DNA from: Rufibacter roseus
GTDB lineage: Bacteria; Bacteroidota; Bacteroidia; Cytophagales; Hymenobacteraceae
NCBI RefSeq assembly: GCF_001647285.1
Contig: NZ_LRML01000010.1
Coordinates: 89,362-153,361 of the forward strand
Direction of reading: 5' to 3'
Length of the DNA stretch: 64,000 nucleotides
Part shown: positions 9,262 to 17,771 of the stretch, in pieces
Layout: every line of letters begins with the position of its first letter
Position numbering within the stretch: the stretch's first letter is position 1
Notes under the pieces: generated by a model
The model's input: the letters and a program-made list of their open reading frames with translations, nothing else
Told to the model about the DNA's origin: nothing
Database searches by the model: none
Program-made: the position numbers and the translations under genes

Positions 9262-9795
9262 TTATTCTGCCCGGTTGTACCACAACTGCACCAGTCCTGA
9301 TTTAAACGTGCTGCTGTGGGTGAGGGTCAAGTTCTGCTCTGGCCTGCCGTCCTGGAACAGTCTGATGCCGCTGCCCAGCAGGTGTGGGATAATTGAGATG
9401 ATCAGTTGGTCAATGAGGTTTTCTTTTAGCAGCGCACTGACCACCTCGCCGCCGCCATCGCAGTAAATGTTTTTGCCCTGCTGTTGTTTTAAGCTGGAGA
9501 TAAGCTCTGTCAGACTTCCGCCGTAAAATTCCACGTTCTCGTCTTGGCCCGTTTTGCTCTTAGAAAGCACGTAGCATTTTTTATCTTTGTGCGGAAACTC
9601 GGACATGCCAAATGACAGTACTTTGTCATACGTTCTTCGGCCCCAGATAAGCGTATCTACGGTATGTTGAAAAGCATGATAGCCGTAGTCCTCGCCGGGC
9701 TCTTCTACTTTTGAAAGGAAGTCAATGTTGTCGTCTTCTTTGGCAATGTAGCCATCTAAGCTCATGGCAATGTACAGAACTACTTTTCTAGGCAT
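9262..9795 (-). CDS. Dihydrofolate-reductase-like protein (RibD C-terminal domain family)
   Basis: From the ATG at 9795 the product has 177 residues and starts MPRKVVLYIAMSLDGYIA, the typical N-terminus of stand-alone RibD_C/DHFR-like proteins such as YwjB and YyaP. An upstream in-frame start at 9900 would add 35 residues without similarity to the family. LIWGRRTYDKVLSF and YCDGGGEVVSALL fit the NADPH-binding fold, and IDQLIISIIPHLLGSGIRLF is the family's C-terminal signature. It is likely an NADPH-dependent reductase of unknown substrate. It lies 67 bases downstream of map on the same strand as its neighbour's opposite end, with no evident operon. Confidence 0.88.
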   Translation of the reverse strand: MPRKVVLYIAMSLDGYIAKEDDNIDFLSKVEEPGEDYGYHAFQHTVDTLIWGRRTYDKVLSFGMSEFPHKDKKCYVLSKSKTGQDENVEFYGGSLTELISSLKQQQGKNIYCDGGGEVVSALLKENLIDQLIISIIPHLLGSGIRLFQDGRPEQNLTLTHSSTFKSGLVQLWYNRAE

Positions 9796-10033
9796 AGCTT
9801 TAGATTTGTTTAGTTTATAGAAGTCAGATTCTGCTTTTGAGAGAAAGGTTGCGTGGGTAAAGATAAAATTATATTCTGTTGTACGGACTGGTCGCGACAT
9901 GTCCTATGCGGTGGCTGCTGGTTTAGCTTCTGCTACTGTTGTCATCGTTAAATTCCTCGGCGCTGATAGGGAATATTGAATAGGGCAGGCATATTGCTTC
10001 GTTGCAAAGGTTTTATCTCGGGCCAGCGTCTTT

Positions 10034-10053
10034 GGACAGGTCACGACCTGTCC
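10034..10053. repeat. GACAGGT/ACCTGTC palindrome, copy 1
   Basis: GGACAGGTCA followed by CGACCTGTCC, a near-perfect 20-base palindrome. The sister copy is at 13980-13999. Confidence 0.7.
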
Positions 10054-10060
10054 GTACCAT

Positions 10061-10121
10061 CAGCAATGCGTGGAGTCTCCTTTGTAAACATCCCCCTTCG
10101 CCCCGTTAAAAAGGGGAGTAT
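10061..10121 (-). repeat. AACATCCCCC/GGGGAGTAT element, copy in reverse orientation
   Basis: Contains CAATGCGTGGA, then GTAAACATCCCCCTTCGCCC and AAAAGGGGAGTAT. In reverse complement it matches the start of the long repeats at 6990 and 40201 and the element at 38561-38617. Confidence 0.65.
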
Positions 10122-10148
10122 CTGGAAGGCGTGCTTTATTGTTTGACG

Positions 10149-10187
10149 CGTTTTAGCCCTGATTATCCAAAAACAGCCCTGAAACAC
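10149..10187. repeat. Dispersed palindromic element downstream of the SNF2 gene
   Basis: CGTTTTAGCCCTG and ACAGCCCTGAAACAC flank the centre ATTATCCAAAA. It begins 11 bases beyond the stop codon of the minus-strand helicase gene, where it could act as a weak terminator. Confidence 0.6.
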
Positions 10188-10197
10188 TCTTCTCCAC

Positions 10198-13100
10198 CTA
10201 CCGGAATAGCCCCAGCAAATCCTTTTTAGAAAGCGACTTCAAAATTGCAGAATCAGTCTTAATCAAGTCGCTGGCGAGTTCTTTTTTGGTGGCTTGTAGC
10301 TGCAGAATCTTTTCTTCCACGGTGTCGGGGCAAATGAGGCGGACGGCGACTACGGGCTTCTGCTGACCAATGCGGTGACTGCGGTCTATGGCTTGATTTT
10401 CGGCGGCGGGGTTCCACCACGGGTCAACCAGATACACATAGTCGGCGGCGGTTAAATTGAGGCCCACGCCTCCTGCTTTCAAGCTAATCAAAAACACCCG
10501 CACGTTGGGGTTATTTTGGAAATTCTCTACCCGCGCGGCTCGGTTTCTGGTTTGGCCGGTGAGGTACTCAAAGCAGATGCCCCGCGCCTGTAGCTCGGGT
10601 TTAATCAAATCCAGCATGCTCACGAACTGCGAGAACACCAGAATCTTGTGCTGCCTAGATTTGTTCTCAATCTGCTCCAGCAGCGTCTCAATTTTGGCCG
10701 AGGGGTGATCGAATCCTTCGGCATCGGGAAGCAGGGCGGGGGAGTTGCAGAGCTGCCGAAGTTTTGTGAGGCCGGTGAGTACGTGCATGCCTTGTTTGGC
10801 CAACTCATCGTCGCTTTTGCCCTCCAGGTAATCGCGCAGTTCTTTCTCATAGGCATCATACACGGCGCGTTGCTCTGGGGGCATTTCGCAATAAATCACC
10901 ATCTCGGTTTTTTCTGGTAACTCAGGAGCTACCTGCTGTTTCGTGCGCCGCAAAATGAACGGACTAATCTTTTTCTGCAGTTGCTGGGCTTTTCTGAAGT
11001 CATCGAATTTGTCAATCGGCATGGAGTAGATGTCCTTGAAGTGCTGTTTGCTGCCTAGCAGGCCGGGGCAGGCAAACGAGAGTTGCCCGTACAAATCATA
11101 GGTATTGTTCTCCAGCGGCGTTCCCGTGAGTACCAGCTTATTTCTGCTCTGCAGCAGTCGCGCCGCTTTGTACCGCTGGCTTTCCGGATTTTTAATGGCC
11201 TGCGACTCATCCAGCACAATGTAGTTGAACGGGAACTCCTTTAGCCGACGAGCCTCGGTGAGCAAGGTGCCATAGGTGGTCAACACAATATCATAGTCGT
11301 GGAAGTCTGGTTTTTCTTTGGTGCGTTGGGCGCCGTGTAAAGTGTACATGCGCAGCGACGGGGCAAACTTCTGAACTTCGGCCTGCCAGTTGAATAGCAG
11401 CGAGGTAGGCACCACCACCAGATTGGTGTTCTGGCCCAGCTTCTGCCGCTGGAGCAGGAGAAGCGCAATTACCTGCACCGTTTTTCCCAAGCCCATGTCG
11501 TCCGCCAAGCAGCCGCCGAAATTAAATTCATCCAGAAAGTTCAGCCAGTTCAGTCCCTGGTGCTGGTAAGGCCGCAGCGTAGTGTTCAAGCCGGAGGGCA
11601 CCTCAACAGGCGTGATTTCCTCAAACTTGGAGAACTTGGCTCTGAATTTGGCAATTTCCTCTTTCACCGGCTGGGTCAGTACCTCTTCTTCATACAGCTC
11701 CTCTACATCAGAGAAGTTGGTTTTAGGGGTGCGAATGCTGTCTTCCACGGCCTCGCCATAGCGGAAATAGCGCGATAGTTTCTCCAGCCATTCCTGCGGA
11801 AGAATACCTTGCGTGCCATCATCCAGAGCCACGTAGCGGGTCTTGTTTTTTACCGCCTTATGCAGCTCCTTTAACTTCGCTTTTTGCTTGCCAAACCTGA
11901 TATCCAAGTTTGTGTCAAACCAGTTGATGCCGCTGTGCACGCTCAGGGTAACAGTAGCTTTGTGTGAGTTGCGCCGGTTTCCTTTCAGGTCGTTAAAGCC
12001 CAGAATAGTAATGTCCTGTTTGCGCCATTCTTCAAAAGCATCCAGAAACCAGCTCTCGTCCAGAAACCGTTCTTTGTGGAGGTAAAAATCGAGGCGGGGC
12101 AGTTGGCCTTCAAAGTCGGGGTGCTGGCGCATAATTTCCGATACCAGCTGGAGCTCCAGCTCACTGTCGCGGGAGATGGAGAAAGCCTTGCCTTTGGAGT
12201 CGGTGGCGTAGAGTTGCTTTTTAGACAGCACCGGAATCTCCAACTCGCCGCCGTACCGCATCACGGGCAAGAGGTACACATAGCTGGCGGTTTCGGAGAG
12301 GTAGAGAATTTTCTCGCGGCGCTGGTCAAACCCCTGCTCGGCCAATTGGCTTTTGGTGGCGGGCTTAAGGTAAGAATATGTTATCTGGATGTTCTGCTCC
12401 AGGTTAGCCAGAATGCTCTCCTGAAACTCAGCGTATTTAGAAGTATGAATAAGCAGGCGGTTGCTGTTCTTCCGGAAGAAGTCAATCACGCGCAGCGTAT
12501 CGGGCTGGTCGGGCAGGTACAGCGTGTTGCCCACGTGAACGAAGTACTGGTATTTGAGATACAGCTGGTGCAGGGCGTGCGCCTTGCCGTCAATCACCAA
12601 TTCCCCAGAAATTTCATAGAAACTCTGCTGCCGGTGCACGGTCAACTGCAAGTCTGTCTTTAGCCGCTGCACCTGCACCGGCACCACTGAGGCGGCGTTC
12701 ACTTTCTCCGAGGCCTGCGTGTTATGAATATAAAAGTCCAGCCCCTGCGGATTGCGCACCAGTGCCTGTAAGCCTGCAAAGTCTTGTTCGGGGTTTCCGC
12801 CGTCATAGTTGTTCTGAAAGCGGGCGATGCCAGAGAAGAACTTCAGCTCCTCGGGGCTTTCCAGGAGCCAGACCAAATCGAGAGGCTTTACCGGAGTGAA
12901 CGGGTTCTTCGGTTTGCCTTCCTTGGTGAAAGGCGCCTGAAACAGCTCTACCGTAAACTGGTCGTAATACCGGTGTTTGCCCAGCACCACCATCAGCTTA
13001 GAAGCGGCTTGGTCCGTTGCAGTTGTTAGCGAACTGTAGCGTTCAGGTTTAGGCAAAATCTGCTCCTGCAATTGGGCGGTGATGGCTGGGGTAACGGGGA

Positions 13101-13611
13101 AAATCTCTTTCTCCCGTGGCGTAATCTCCACAAAGCTTCCCTTATAGCTCAGCTGAAACAGGGCATCTAAGTTAGGTTCGTGCTGCAGACCGTAATCTTT
13201 GGCCACTGCCCGTATTTTTTCGTGCCGAAGAGGAGCGTCAAAGAAAAGGCGGAGGTGGCGGCGGTTGAGCAGGTTCAGAAGCACTTGGGCCTGATGTACA
13301 CACAGCTTAGTTTTAGGAACTGCACATGAGCAGGAGACCACCAATGCCGTCGGCAGCTGTTGTACCCGCACGTGCGCAGCGCCCGCCTCATGTGGTGTGG
13401 AGAGCACAAAAGCCGCAAAGTCTACGTCAATAATCTCAGGTTGAATCTCAGAGAAGCCATTGGCAGATGTTTCTACGTGCTCCAGGCTTTGCCGAAGAAC
13501 CAGTGAATAGCTTAGGTCAGGCAGCTGGAGGTTCGGGAAAAGGTAGTCGTGCGGAAAAGGATTGGCTGCACCTTTGTTGTCTTGTCGTTCAAACCAATTC
13601 CCGTTGCTCAT
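10198..13611 (-). CDS. SNF2-family DEAD/DEAH-box helicase with SWIM zinc finger
   Basis: The 1137-residue product belongs to the bacterial SNF2 (HepA/RapA-like) ATPases, which translocate on double-stranded DNA and remodel protein-DNA complexes. An N-terminal SWIM finger is visible as Cys94, Cys96, Cys104 and His106 (SCSCAVPKTKLCVHQ). A long region of unknown fold follows (about 150-640). The helicase core has Walker A DDMGLGKT (about 704), the Walker B variant VLDESQ (about 799), motif III LTGTPLENN, and motif VI QAIDRSHRIGQ (about 1077). It appears complete. The stop is followed by a palindromic element. The target is unknown; chromosomal maintenance is likely. Confidence 0.94.
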   Translation of the reverse strand: MSNGNWFERQDNKGAANPFPHDYLFPNLQLPDLSYSLVLRQSLEHVETSANGFSEIQPEIIDVDFAAFVLSTPHEAGAAHVRVQQLPTALVVSCSCAVPKTKLCVHQAQVLLNLLNRRHLRLFFDAPLRHEKIRAVAKDYGLQHEPNLDALFQLSYKGSFVEITPREKEIFPVTPAITAQLQEQILPKPERYSSLTTATDQAASKLMVVLGKHRYYDQFTVELFQAPFTKEGKPKNPFTPVKPLDLVWLLESPEELKFFSGIARFQNNYDGGNPEQDFAGLQALVRNPQGLDFYIHNTQASEKVNAASVVPVQVQRLKTDLQLTVHRQQSFYEISGELVIDGKAHALHQLYLKYQYFVHVGNTLYLPDQPDTLRVIDFFRKNSNRLLIHTSKYAEFQESILANLEQNIQITYSYLKPATKSQLAEQGFDQRREKILYLSETASYVYLLPVMRYGGELEIPVLSKKQLYATDSKGKAFSISRDSELELQLVSEIMRQHPDFEGQLPRLDFYLHKERFLDESWFLDAFEEWRKQDITILGFNDLKGNRRNSHKATVTLSVHSGINWFDTNLDIRFGKQKAKLKELHKAVKNKTRYVALDDGTQGILPQEWLEKLSRYFRYGEAVEDSIRTPKTNFSDVEELYEEEVLTQPVKEEIAKFRAKFSKFEEITPVEVPSGLNTTLRPYQHQGLNWLNFLDEFNFGGCLADDMGLGKTVQVIALLLLQRQKLGQNTNLVVVPTSLLFNWQAEVQKFAPSLRMYTLHGAQRTKEKPDFHDYDIVLTTYGTLLTEARRLKEFPFNYIVLDESQAIKNPESQRYKAARLLQSRNKLVLTGTPLENNTYDLYGQLSFACPGLLGSKQHFKDIYSMPIDKFDDFRKAQQLQKKISPFILRRTKQQVAPELPEKTEMVIYCEMPPEQRAVYDAYEKELRDYLEGKSDDELAKQGMHVLTGLTKLRQLCNSPALLPDAEGFDHPSAKIETLLEQIENKSRQHKILVFSQFVSMLDLIKPELQARGICFEYLTGQTRNRAARVENFQNNPNVRVFLISLKAGGVGLNLTAADYVYLVDPWWNPAAENQAIDRSHRIGQQKPVVAVRLICPDTVEEKILQLQATKKELASDLIKTDSAILKSLSKKDLLGLFR

Positions 13612-13680
13612 GTACTTTTCAGCTTCAACTCTTTGTGAAGTAAAATTAAGAAATTAACGGGAGGCAAAATCTTCGTTTCT

Positions 13681-13716
13681 GTTTTTAAGCTAGTTTCTGA
13701 AAAATAGGTCGAAAAC
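13681..13716 (+). repeat. Dispersed palindromic element upstream of the SNF2 gene
   Basis: GTTTTTAAGCTAG, centre TTTCTGAAAA, then ATAGGTCGAAAAC. It lies 70 bases upstream of the SNF2 start codon, in a position where a terminator for that gene is impossible. Confidence 0.65.
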
Positions 13717-14095
13717 AGGTTGTGTAGAGACAGCCCAACAATAGTTTTCTCTTTATCAAAACCAATGTTGTTTGGAGTCTTCTAAAGGGCGATTTCAAAA
13801 TTATTATGAGAATGGAAGTCTCTGACTTCCTGCCTGCCACAAAGTAAAAGCAGACGAAAAGTTTAGCAGTTGTTTCATAGAAATTCATCTGCCACTTTTT
13901 CGGAACGGAGTTCCTGCTGATTCATTATACGTTTGGAGTCGCCCTTCGGAAGACTCCAAACAGCGGGGGGATTGTGTAGGGACAGGTCGCGACCTGTCCG
14001 CTTCGGTTGCCGTCACCTTATACTGTTGCTGTTCGGGATTGATAAATCCGAAAGAGCGGTTATCTTTCCAGCCAATTGCACGTTAAGAGAGCCCT
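13717..14095. repeat. Hairpin-rich intergenic segment
   Basis: Several separate palindromes fill this gap: GGAAGTCTCTGACTTCC near 13814, GGAACGGAGTTCC near 13903, GTTTGGAGTC with GACTCCAAAC (13931-13961), and GGACAGGTCG with CGACCTGTCC (13980-13999). A piece of the third (GTTTGGAGTCTTCTAAAGGG) also occurs near 13768. No open frame here looks real. Confidence 0.55.
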
Positions 14096-15016
14096 ATGGG
14101 AACTGTAGCATTTATTTTGTTTGTAACGGTGGGCGTGCTGATTTTTTACCGTTGGGCCACCCGCAAAACCCGTCGCCGGAAAAAGGTGCTGGCGCAGGAG
14201 TTTCCGGTGGAATGGCGAAAAGTTTTAACCGATAGAGTCGGCTTTTACCACACCCTCAAAACCGAGGAAGAAAAGCGCCGCTTCGAGAAAATGATTCAGC
14301 TGTTTTTAGCGGAGAAGCGGATTACAGGCATTGAAGTAAGGATAGATGATACCATAAAAGTGTTGGTGGCGGCCAGTGCCATCATTCCTATTTTCGGGTT
14401 TGAAGATTGGGAATATCCTCATTTAGGGGAGGTGCTGGTGTTTCCTGGCAGCCTGGAACGCTACAAGCACGAAGACAGCGAGGCGGTATCAGAAGTATTA
14501 GGCCGGGTAAACCCGTTCCAGAATGCCCATTACGTCACCCTCTCCAAACCTGCCCTTGAACGTGGTTTCAATGACATGGCCGACCGGCAGAACGTGGGTA
14601 TTCATGAATTCGCGCACATGCTAGACCAGGCCGACGGCGAGATTGACGGTCAGCCCAAAGCCTATCTGCCCGAAGAACTATACCAGCCTTGGCAGGAAAT
14701 GATGTACCGCAAAATAAAACAAATCAAGCGCGGCGAGTCAGACATCAATCCGTACGGGGCCACCAATGAGGCCGAGTTCTTCGCCGTAGCCACCGAGTAT
14801 TTCTTTGAAAAACCGAAGCAGCTGGCAGAGAAGCACCCAGGCTTGTACAAAATGCTCACGCAGGTGTTTCAGCAGAACCCTAAAAGAACTTTCGGGCTTA
14901 ACTTCAGAGAACTGCTAAACCCCTACGGCAAACGCTTGGGCCGCAATGAGCCCTGCCCCTGCGGCAGCGGACAGAAGTACAAGAACTGCTGCCTGCAAAA
15001 GAAGACGGCGGCTTAA
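14096..15016 (+). CDS. mtfA: MtfA-type zinc peptidase (M90) with C-terminal SEC-C motif
   Basis: The 306-residue product has one N-terminal membrane helix (TVAFILFVTVGVLIFYRW), followed by the M90 domain. The zinc site is IHEFAHMLDQADG with His170, Glu171 and His174. In E. coli, MtfA binds the regulator Mlc and acts as an aminopeptidase in glucose-uptake control. The C-terminus (about 286-302; GRNEPCPCGSGQKYKNCC) is a SEC-C zinc-binding motif, not present in E. coli MtfA. The last four bases overlap the end of the convergent MATE gene. Confidence 0.9.
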   Translation: MGTVAFILFVTVGVLIFYRWATRKTRRRKKVLAQEFPVEWRKVLTDRVGFYHTLKTEEEKRRFEKMIQLFLAEKRITGIEVRIDDTIKVLVAASAIIPIFGFEDWEYPHLGEVLVFPGSLERYKHEDSEAVSEVLGRVNPFQNAHYVTLSKPALERGFNDMADRQNVGIHEFAHMLDQADGEIDGQPKAYLPEELYQPWQEMMYRKIKQIKRGESDINPYGATNEAEFFAVATEYFFEKPKQLAEKHPGLYKMLTQVFQQNPKRTFGLNFRELLNPYGKRLGRNEPCPCGSGQKYKNCCLQKKTAA

Positions 15017-16407
15017 ATCTTCACCGTTTTCCAGCGGCCTTTCTTGAACAGCCACCAGCTGATAACGGAGTGGAAGGAGTGGCAGAACGCAATGGTGATG
15101 AAGATACCGGTGATACCCAGGTTCCAGTACAGCGCCAAAAGGTAAGCCAACGGAATTTCAATAAGCCAGAGCACGAACACGTTGATCCAGGCCGGAGTTT
15201 TGGTGTCGCCGGCACCGTTGAACGCTTGTACCATCACCATGCCTAAGCCGAAGAAGATATAGCCCAGCGTAATAATCTTCAGGCCTTCAGAGGCAATGGC
15301 CACTACTTCAGGGTCTGGGGTGAAGAAGCTGGCCAAGTGTTTTCCGAAGAGGAAGAAAGCTGCAGTGGCTAACCCAAGGAATATCATGTTGTAGCGAGCT
15401 GTGAGCCAGACGGAGATCTCAGCGCGGCGCGGTTTATTCGCTCCTAAATTCTGCCCCACCAGCGTAGCCGCCGCCGAAGACAGTCCCCAGGCGGGTAAGA
15501 GGGTGAACATGATAACCCGGAAAGCAATGGTATAACCTGCCAACGCGTTGCTCCCGAACTCGGCGGTTATGCGGGTCAGGAAAATCCAGCTGGCGGTTTC
15601 AATCATGAACTGTCCCATGCCCCCCGCTGATATCCGCAGAATCTTCATCACCGTCTTCCACTTCAGTTTCAGATTCTCTGTGGTGATTTTGAGTACGTGC
15701 TTGCCGTTAAACAAATGGTAGAGCTGGTACACCACGCCAATGCTACGGCCAATGGTAGTAGCCCAGGCGGCTCCCGCCAGTCCTAAACCTTCAATAGAGC
15801 CAATCCCGAAAATAAGCAGCGGGTCCAAGACAATGTTTATTCCGTTGGAAATCCAGAGGGCACGCATGGCCAGGTGTGGTTGCCCAGCTCCCCTAAAAGC
15901 TCCGTTAATCAGGAACAGCAGAATAATGGCCAGGTTTCCGGCGAAGATGATACGCGCATAAGAAAGGCCAATGGATATGACTTCTTCAGAAGCTCCCATC
16001 AGGCGCAGAATATCATCGGCCCAGATAAACGTTACGGCTCCCATGGCAATGGCCAGCACCGCCCCCGTTGCCAACAACTGAAACGTGGTACTTCCGGCTT
16101 GTTTGACTTTCTTTTCGCCAATTCGGCGCGCCACCATGGCCGTGCCCGCCATACTAATACCCATGCCTACCGAGTAGATAATCATGAGAACCGACTCTGT
16201 TAAGCCCACGGTTGCCAATGCCGCCGAACCCAATCGTCCTACAAAGAATATATCTACAATGGCAAACAGAGACTCCATGAGCATTTCCAGAATCATGGGC
16301 GTAGCCAGCAGCACAATTGATTTTTTGAGGCTGAGACGTGTGTAATCCTGCTCCTGCCCTTTAATGGCAGACCAGATAAGAGGCAGAAGTTCTGTGCGCG
16401 AACTCAT
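15013..16407 (-). CDS. MATE family multidrug exporter
   Basis: The 464-residue inner-membrane protein has about twelve predicted helices in two repeats. It carries MATE signatures such as SIVLLATPMILEMLMESLF in helix 1, VDIFFVGRLGSAALATVGL in helix 2 and AFRVIMFTLLPAWGLSSAAA in the second half. MATE proteins expel cationic drugs or metabolites using a Na+ or H+ gradient. Substrate and coupling ion cannot be told from the sequence. It is transcribed towards mtfA with a 4-base overlap at the stop codons and has no same-strand partner upstream. Confidence 0.93.
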   Translation of the reverse strand: MSSRTELLPLIWSAIKGQEQDYTRLSLKKSIVLLATPMILEMLMESLFAIVDIFFVGRLGSAALATVGLTESVLMIIYSVGMGISMAGTAMVARRIGEKKVKQAGSTTFQLLATGAVLAIAMGAVTFIWADDILRLMGASEEVISIGLSYARIIFAGNLAIILLFLINGAFRGAGQPHLAMRALWISNGINIVLDPLLIFGIGSIEGLGLAGAAWATTIGRSIGVVYQLYHLFNGKHVLKITTENLKLKWKTVMKILRISAGGMGQFMIETASWIFLTRITAEFGSNALAGYTIAFRVIMFTLLPAWGLSSAAATLVGQNLGANKPRRAEISVWLTARYNMIFLGLATAAFFLFGKHLASFFTPDPEVVAIASEGLKIITLGYIFFGLGMVMVQAFNGAGDTKTPAWINVFVLWLIEIPLAYLLALYWNLGITGIFITIAFCHSFHSVISWWLFKKGRWKTVKI

Positions 16408-16607
16408 AGTTTTTGAAGTAGATGGAATTGGGTGTGCTAAGCTACAAAAAGCGGCGGTTTATCTACTAGAGTCAGTAACAGCGTGTTCAGTTGCATGGGT
16501 GCTCCTGAATTCAGAATTAAAATCAAACTTTTACAAGAAAGCTGTTTTAGCGTTTCAAACCTCTGGCGCCAGCATTTACTTGTTCCGCCCAGGCTGCGTT
16601 GTTTTGT

Positions 16608-16647
16608 CTGTTTTAGGCCTGTTTTTGAAAAAGTAGCCTCAAAACAG
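16608..16647 (+). repeat. Dispersed palindromic element in the MATE-TonB gap
   Basis: CTGTTTTAGGCCTG, centre TTTTTGAAAAA, then GTAGCCTCAAAACAG. The surrounding 341-base gap (16408-16748) shows nothing else recognisable. Confidence 0.7.
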
Positions 16648-16748
16648 CGGCGCATGCAGAACCGTTCGCTTGGAAGTAGCAAGCATTTCTATCACACAAA
16701 AGTGTGGAAAAGCAGCTTCAAGAAAAGGAGTGGGAAAGGATAAAGGTG

Positions 16749-17438
16749 CTATTTCTTTCTTCGCTTCTTCTGTTCTTCTGCTGGCGTAAACCTAACAGGA
16801 ATGGTATAAGTTACATTTACTTTGCGGTTCCCCTGCATGCTTGGGGTGAATTCTAACAATTGCACTACCCGTAGCACCTCCTGATCTGCCCATTCTGATA
16901 AGCTTTTCACAATCTTTGGGTTTGTGACAGCGCCTGTGGTGTCTATGACGAAAGTGGCCACCACCATGCCCTCTAGGTCTGCTTGAGGTGATTGTGTCAT
17001 GTTATCCTTTATGAACTTTATCAACCCAGCCATGCCACCGTGCTTGTATTCAGGCAACTTTTCCACAACTCCTAGGAAAATTTTCTCATCAGTATGGGAT
17101 TCAGGTAAGTCAGGGGGTGGTGGGGGTACTTGTGCTTTCAGCTCATTCGCCAGAGAGGTGAAGCCAAGGGTGAGCAGTATTCCGGCAGCCATTCGTTTAA
17201 ATGAAGAGGAAGCGGGCTGTGGAGCTGTGGCCAACTGCGACTGACGGAACCGACCACATATCTCACCCCCAGATTCCAGCGCCGCCTGCAAATCTTCTTG
17301 GCATTTCTGGGTAAAGTCAATTACAGTGGTGTGGCAGCTCAAGCACTTTTTGCCGTTGTGGCACGGCTGCATGTGGTCCCAGCTTTTGTCACAGGCAAAG
17401 GCTAGGTGCACGTTCTTGATAGGGTTTTTGTCTGTCAT
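16749..17438 (-). CDS. TonB C-terminal-domain protein with N-terminal zinc-ribbon-like module
   Basis: The 229-residue product begins with a cysteine-rich module (CDKSWDHMQPCHNGKKCLSC, then HTTVIDFTQKC and EICGRF) of a type often found at the N-terminus of Bacteroidota TonB-like proteins. A single membrane helix follows (about 80-98; RMAAGILLTLGFTSLANEL), then a Pro-rich stretch and the TonB C-terminal domain (about 130-220; GMVVATFVIDTTGAVTNPKI and NVTYTIPVRF). The likely role is energy transfer or contact with outer-membrane proteins. The CLSCH sequence formally matches a haem-binding motif, but in this family the position is normally part of a zinc site. Confidence 0.82.
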   Translation of the reverse strand: MTDKNPIKNVHLAFACDKSWDHMQPCHNGKKCLSCHTTVIDFTQKCQEDLQAALESGGEICGRFRQSQLATAPQPASSSFKRMAAGILLTLGFTSLANELKAQVPPPPPDLPESHTDEKIFLGVVEKLPEYKHGGMAGLIKFIKDNMTQSPQADLEGMVVATFVIDTTGAVTNPKIVKSLSEWADQEVLRVVQLLEFTPSMQGNRKVNVTYTIPVRFTPAEEQKKRRKK

Positions 17439-17548
17439 GGGTGCCGTGCCAGAAGCATATTATAAACCGTTCCTTTTTCTGAACCGCTACCACAGAAGGT
17501 GGTAGTTTATTAAAATTACCAAAAAACGCGGGAAAGACAAGTGCTTCT

Positions 17549-17584
17549 GTTTTAGAGCCGCTTTTGTAAAAACAGACCTAAAAT
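17549..17584. repeat. Dispersed palindromic element in the TonB-SDR gap
   Basis: GTTTTAGAGCCG, centre CTTTTGTAAAAA, then CAGACCTAAAAT. The rest of the 333-base divergent gap (17439-17771) must contain promoters for both neighbours; none is clear enough to mark. Confidence 0.6.
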
Positions 17585-17771
17585 AAGCTTTGGAAAGGAA
17601 GGGAGCCTTTTGCCCTGGCAACAGGCGCAACAACCTTTCCAGTGGAATTTAGATTTAGCCGGAACACTTCCTTGAGTTTGTGAGTATCAGGTTGGGAAGA
17701 ACGAGCAGAAAACGGCTAGAGTATTTTGGGCTCAAATACCAGCTGAAGGCTATAGTACAAACAAAAAGACT

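Noticed and set aside
17328..17349. CLSCH in the TonB-domain protein as a c-type haem site
   Set aside because: It lies before the membrane helix, where cytochrome c maturation does not act, and the family usually has a zinc-ribbon-like Cys pattern at this place.
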